From NCBI GenBank assembly GCA_028289095.1, contig JAQGGY010000073.1, positions 1-16,096 on the forward strand: DNA of 16,096 nucleotides, in the 5' to 3' direction. The position numbers and the translations under genes are program-made. This document shows positions 13,403 through 16,096 of the stretch, in pieces (position 1 is the stretch's first letter; each line of letters starts with the position of its first letter). Below the pieces are notes generated by a model. That model was not told the origin of the DNA. It saw only the letters and a program-made list of their open reading frames with translations, and ran no database searches. The stretch comes from Candidatus Saccharimonadota bacterium (lineage in GTDB: Bacteria; Patescibacteriota; Saccharimonadia; Saccharimonadales; Saccharimonadaceae).

Positions 13403-13559
13403 TGAATTGAGGAGTTGACGTGTTTTACAGAGGTTAATCTATTAACCCCGGCAATCCCACGCCGCTACCAATTGGTATATATCAAATTGGGAGAGATAGT
13501 GTTTGTGCAAGTAACCCTTGTGCGATGATCTGTTTATCCTTTTAACAAGGAGAATAACC
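13403..13559 (+). promoter_or_regulatory. Long structured 5' leader, candidate riboregulator
   Basis: Five consecutive hairpins can be drawn: GGTTAAT (13432-13438) with ATTAACC (13441-13447); CGGC (13449-13452) with GCCG (13461-13464); CCAATT (13468-13473) with AATTGG (13485-13490); GTGCAAG (13505-13511) with CTTGTGC (13517-13523); and TCCTT (13537-13541) with AAGGA (13547-13551). The last hides the AAGGAG ribosome site of the downstream gene. TCCCA in the second loop (13455-13459) can also pair with TGGGA (13488-13492), so a pseudoknot or an alternative fold is possible. I do not recognise a known riboswitch class. Confidence 0.5.
13420..13437 (+). CDS. Possible five-codon upstream ORF in the leader
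   Basis: GTG TTT TAC AGA GGT TAA is preceded by GAGGAG with a 5-nt gap, which is a better ribosome site than most real genes here possess. It would encode M-F-Y-R-G. Its stop codon lies in the first leader hairpin, as in translation-coupled leader control. It is very short, so chance remains a serious alternative. Confidence 0.3.
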   Translation: MFYRG

Positions 13560-13739
13560 ATGGCATACGGTATAACACCTAGCGTCGTTGCGCCCATCAT
13601 AACTGTTGGCGCATTACCTGTAACAGGTGCTAGTGACAACCTGTTTATCCTAGCTGCAAGCATGCTTGCACTTGGTGTCGTTGTTTACCTAGTAACATTG
13701 GTTTTGGCACGTAAAAGTCGCCAAGCTAGCGAAATCTAG
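13560..13739 (+). CDS. 59-residue LPXTG-containing membrane microprotein
   Basis: The protein has LPVTG at residues 19-23, a short polar stretch (ASDN), one hydrophobic helix (about 28-50) and a basic tail (RKSRQ). This is exactly the layout of a sortase sorting signal, but only 18 residues precede the motif and there is no N-terminal signal peptide. It would sit in the membrane with the N-terminus outside. If a sortase acts on it, just a 22-residue peptide would be released or attached. Without a sortase, the motif may be a relic or an unrelated coincidence. No sortase gene is in the window. The start is firm: AAGGAG lies 7 nt before the ATG. A TTG at 13518 in the same frame is rejected as start. 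The gene is alone, between its own promoter and a strong terminator, and flanked by the deacetylase and the glycosyltransferase. Function unknown. Confidence 0.78.
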   Translation: MAYGITPSVVAPIITVGALPVTGASDNLFILAASMLALGVVVYLVTLVLARKSRQASEI

Positions 13740-13756
13740 TACACAACAAGAGTTAT

Positions 13757-13787
13757 AAAATAACCGCCCAGATAGGGCGGTTATTTT
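13757..13787 (+). terminator. Strong intrinsic terminator after the LPXTG gene
   Basis: AAAATAACCGCCC (13757-13769) pairs perfectly with GGGCGGTTATTTT (13775-13787) around a 5-base loop, with T-rich sequence in and after the 3' arm. The A-run on the other side makes it potentially bidirectional. Confidence 0.9.
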
Positions 13788-13821
13788 AGTTGTAGCCGTT
13801 ATTTAGCTATCAGGTGCAATC

Positions 13822-13850
13822 AAAAGGACACGCCACAATGAGCGTGTCCT
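13822..13850 (-). terminator. Intrinsic terminator of the glycosyltransferase gene
   Basis: On the minus strand AGGACACGC (13850-13842) pairs with GCGTGTCCT (13833-13825) around an 8-base loop, ending in TTTT (13825-13822). It begins about 20 nt after the stop codon at 13871. Confidence 0.85.
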
Positions 13851-13870
13851 GTCGTGATTACAACTAGGTA

Positions 13871-15265
13871 TTACTTAGCAACGTCTAGCAATGCTTGCTT
13901 TGACAGCTGGTAGCGACGGCCGGCAGTAGACCAGCCGATTACTTCATCCTGGAACTTCTTTAGGACGATAACATCGACAAATGCGATCAGGTAGATGCCA
14001 ATTTCAACCCATCGTAGGAAGTAGAAATATGGCAATGCCCCAATCAATGTCCAGCGTTTGGCAACGGCAGATGCAAACAGTGCGATAAAGCCGTTTAGAA
14101 CGATGTCAGCGGCGATGGTGACCGGTATAATCAGCCAGTTACCTGTCACGGCGATGACATATGGTATCCAAACAAACAGTAGGAATAAGAAGAGTAACAT
14201 TTGTAACATCTGATATCCTAGGCTAATGTCGATACGTTGGCCATGCAGGCCGATTTTGTACTTTTTTACGCCTTGGAAAAAGCCACGTTGCCAGCGCATG
14301 TTCTGTTTGCAGAAGTCTGTCAATGACTGCGGGTCTTGGGTGAAGTTAACCGCTTTAGGAATAAACAAAATTTTGCCTAGTTTTTTACGGTGTACTTGCA
14401 GTGTAATGTCGAAATCTTCGGTTAAACTGGCGCCACCAAATTCTAGGTCTTTGATAATGTCAGTCCTAAAACACGTAATTGGGCCAGGAAAAACAGATAT
14501 CATACCCAGGTGTGACTGCACACGGCGGGTCACCTGTTGGCTGTAGGTATAGGTTAATGCACGGTAAGTGCTGATCCAGTTGCCTCGAAGGCTCTGGACA
14601 AATCCCACAGCGACAGCGTATTTTTTCGGGTCCAATTTGCTGCGATAGTGGCGAAAGTAATCCTGTGAAAAGATACTGTCCGCATCTGCAATGTGTAGCC
14701 ATACGTAACGGCTTTCCAGCTCAAATTTATCGATGGCCTTTTTGACGGCAAGAGCTTTACCGCTTCGTTCAACGGTTAGTACGTTATTCGCACCAAGCAG
14801 GCTGATCGCAATTTCCTCTGTTTTATCAGATGAATTATCGTTGACGACATAAATATCTGCCTTTGGCTGTCCTGCAGCGACTGCAGATCGGATCGTTTCT
14901 GCGATAATCAATTCTTCGTTGTGTGCAGGAAGCAACAACACCAGCTGTTTTTGCTCTACTTTTAGTACGTCCACAGAAGTCGGTGCGACTGGCGCTGGTA
15001 ACAGCATTGTCATCGCATGTGGTAATGCGGGTGGCATCGGTAGTGCGTATGGGAATGCCGATTGATTGACGTTTGTAGTCCGTTTAGTGATTAATGACGG
15101 CGCAAAACGTTGCGGTGAGGTGTCACGTGACGGCATATAAATGCTACGGGTTGATGTGCGTGTTATGCCCCTAGTAGGAATAGAAAGTTCTCTATCAGCC
15201 AACGATATCTGACGTGCAGGTACAGTTATTCGGGTTTGAAACTGATTTCGAGCTGGTGTACTCAT
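13871..15265 (-). CDS. Processive family-2 glycosyltransferase, membrane
   Basis: A 464-residue GT2 enzyme of the cellulose/chitin/PNAG synthase type. The catalytic domain starts near residue 107 (LVLLLPAHNEE), with a nucleotide-binding VVNDNSSD, D194-x-D196 in IADADS, the acceptor-site E283-D284 in LTEDFD, and the product-channel motif Q321-xx-R324-W325. Hydrophobic segments at about 353-373, 377-401 and 407-435 anchor it in the membrane. It should extend a beta-linked polysaccharide from a UDP-sugar on the cytoplasmic face. Unlike PgaC there are no transmembrane helices before the catalytic domain; instead about 100 residues of Arg/Pro-rich sequence occur, with a repeated hydrophobic-x-hydrophobic-Pro-small-Arg motif (13-18, 27-32, 42-47). 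The ATG at 15265 is chosen because a perfectly spaced promoter ends 6 nt before it; the frame is open further upstream only through that promoter. The sugar is not known; the neighbouring deacetylase hints at N-acetylhexosamine. Confidence 0.9.
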   Translation of the reverse strand: MSTPARNQFQTRITVPARQISLADRELSIPTRGITRTSTRSIYMPSRDTSPQRFAPSLITKRTTNVNQSAFPYALPMPPALPHAMTMLLPAPVAPTSVDVLKVEQKQLVLLLPAHNEELIIAETIRSAVAAGQPKADIYVVNDNSSDKTEEIAISLLGANNVLTVERSGKALAVKKAIDKFELESRYVWLHIADADSIFSQDYFRHYRSKLDPKKYAVAVGFVQSLRGNWISTYRALTYTYSQQVTRRVQSHLGMISVFPGPITCFRTDIIKDLEFGGASLTEDFDITLQVHRKKLGKILFIPKAVNFTQDPQSLTDFCKQNMRWQRGFFQGVKKYKIGLHGQRIDISLGYQMLQMLLFLFLLFVWIPYVIAVTGNWLIIPVTIAADIVLNGFIALFASAVAKRWTLIGALPYFYFLRWVEIGIYLIAFVDVIVLKKFQDEVIGWSTAGRRYQLSKQALLDVAK

Positions 15266-15271
15266 ACTTCT

Positions 15272-15300
15272 ATAATAGCACAAGATTTGTAAAATGTCAA
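15272..15300 (-). promoter_or_regulatory. Promoter of the glycosyltransferase gene
   Basis: On the minus strand TTGACA (15300-15295), a 17-bp spacer and TATTAT (15277-15272). The -10 box ends 6 nt before the ATG at 15265, so transcription should begin at or next to the start codon. Confidence 0.8.
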
Positions 15301-15335
15301 GCTTAGTATATACCATAAAACGCACGTTCACCCTT

Positions 15336-15364
15336 TTCACCCCGTTTATGGGTACAGGTATAAT
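15336..15364 (+). promoter_or_regulatory. Promoter of the DnaQ/GIY-YIG gene
   Basis: TTCACC (15336-15341), a 17-bp spacer and a consensus TATAAT (15359-15364), which ends 6 nt before the ATG at 15371. There is no Shine-Dalgarno; a leaderless message is likely. It is back to back with the glycosyltransferase promoter. Confidence 0.65.
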
Positions 15365-15370
15365 AGGTAT

Positions 15371-16096
15371 ATGGATAAGGGACAGCTAACGACATTATTA
15401 GACGAGCCGTATGTGTGTGTCGATGTGGAAACCGATGGGATGAATTACACCCATGGGCATGTGATTGAAGTTGCTGCTATTCGTGTTGAAAAAGGTCAGA
15501 TTGTTCGTGAATTTACGACACTGATCAATCCTGGTACTTCTATCCCCTACTTTATTACTAATCTGACAGGCATTACGACTCATGATGTACAGGACGCGCC
15601 GACGTTTGCTGATATCGCCGATGAACTGCTGGATATTTTGGACGGCGCAACATTTGTGGCGCATAACGTTCGGTTTGACTATTCGTTTTTAAAGCAGGAA
15701 TTCCGTCGGGTCGGCATTGATTTTGAACCAAAGCAGCTGTGTACGGTGAAATTATCGCGAAAATTATATCCCGACCAAACCAGCCACAAATTATCCAGTC
15801 TGATTGAACGGCATGGTTTTTCCTATAGCGCCCGTCACCGTGCGTATGACGACGCGCATATTCTATGGCAATTTTTAACACTGGTCCAGCAGCAGTTTAC
15901 CTACGATATTATCAACGAAGTTATTAGCTTGCAGATCAAACGGCCTAGTTTGCCAAAGCACCTGGATGTCGATGCAATCAATAACCTGCCGACGGGTCAT
16001 GGGGTGTATATGTTTGATGACGAAAAAGGCATGCCGCTATATATCGGTAAAAGCGTCAATATCCGCCGCCGTGTCATGAGTCATTTTACGCGCGAC
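15371..16096 (+). CDS. DnaQ-type exonuclease fused to GIY-YIG nuclease (5' part)
   Basis: The gene runs off the window; 242 codons are visible. The N-terminus is a DEDDh 3'-5' exonuclease like the epsilon subunit of DNA polymerase III: VDVETDG carries the first Asp-Glu pair, VAHNVRFDYSFL the second Asp region, and HRAYDDAHI the His and last Asp. After a linker, a GIY-YIG domain begins (GHGVYMFDDEKG, then LYIGKSVNIRRRVMSHF), as in UvrC N-terminal and Cho nucleases. Such DnaQ-Cho fusions are known in actinobacteria and other groups and are thought to act in DNA repair; a role in nucleotide excision repair is plausible. The remaining GIY-YIG residues and any UvrC-like C-terminal part are outside the window. 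The start is the ATG 6 nt after a TATAAT box. Confidence 0.9.
   Translation, partial: MDKGQLTTLLDEPYVCVDVETDGMNYTHGHVIEVAAIRVEKGQIVREFTTLINPGTSIPYFITNLTGITTHDVQDAPTFADIADELLDILDGATFVAHNVRFDYSFLKQEFRRVGIDFEPKQLCTVKLSRKLYPDQTSHKLSSLIERHGFSYSARHRAYDDAHILWQFLTLVQQQFTYDIINEVISLQIKRPSLPKHLDVDAINNLPTGHGVYMFDDEKGMPLYIGKSVNIRRRVMSHFTRD

Noticed and set aside
13518..13559. N-terminal extension of the LPXTG protein from a TTG
   Set aside because: The ATG at 13560 has a consensus AAGGAG at the right distance, while the TTG has none and would place charged residues before the short N-terminal segment.
15266..15340. 25-residue longer start of the glycosyltransferase
   Set aside because: It would read through the TTGACA/TATTAT promoter that precedes the ATG at 15265.
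15398..15881. Minus-strand ORFs at the right end
   Set aside because: They lie antisense to the clear DnaQ/GIY-YIG reading frame, which carries all the family motifs.

Overview
The window looks like a piece of chromosome from a Patescibacteria/CPR bacterium, most likely Saccharibacteria (TM7)-like. This is inference from gene content: many small proteins I cannot place, a DnaQ-type exonuclease fused to a GIY-YIG nuclease, a UvrD helicase with its own RecB-like nuclease, a lone prepilin, and a secreted polysaccharide-processing set. TGA is used as a stop (helicase gene), so the code is the standard bacterial one and not the Gracilibacteria/Absconditabacteria code. There is no insertion sequence, prophage, CRISPR array or rRNA.

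Left part (1-5167, almost all minus strand). A sigma70-like promoter at 718-746, whose -35 box contains the helicase stop codon, points into an RNA-rich stretch. In transcript order this holds a folded RNA domain (627-469), a tRNA-Pro-like cloverleaf with an aberrant anticodon arm (467-395), a 13-bp-stem hairpin (389-316) and a 53-residue zinc-ribbon protein (252-91). Upstream of it lie the 1092-residue UvrD/RecB-type helicase-nuclease and two unrecognised genes separated by a good intrinsic terminator.

Middle (5168-9576). A divergent promoter pair serves two unrecognised genes. Next come a third unrecognised gene, a RumA/TrmA-family rRNA uracil methyltransferase that lacks the iron-sulfur cysteines, a prepilin-like protein, and an endonuclease/exonuclease/phosphatase-family protein. 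The last three lie head to tail on the minus strand.

Right part (9577-16096). A membrane-anchored protein that may be a TIM-barrel glycosidase converges, with a 4-bp gap, on a secreted polysaccharide deacetylase carrying three tandem carbohydrate-binding-like modules. Next come a 59-residue LPXTG-containing membrane microprotein behind a long structured leader, a processive family-2 glycosyltransferase, and the 5' part of a DnaQ/GIY-YIG fusion that runs off the window. The glycosyltransferase, deacetylase and putative hydrolase together suggest synthesis and trimming of a beta-linked amino-sugar surface polymer, a functional parallel to PgaC and PgaB. That grouping is inferred.

A recurring pattern is the placement of -10 boxes only 6-10 nt upstream of start codons, with no Shine-Dalgarno sequence, at several genes (4551, 5292, 9736, 15265, 15371; weaker at 8748 and 9531). 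These genes are probably transcribed as leaderless mRNAs. Two genes (5167 and 13560) instead have a clear promoter, a leader and a Shine-Dalgarno sequence. The most unusual spots are the tRNA-like/structured RNA block (about 316-711) and the LPXTG microprotein with its structured leader (13403-13739).
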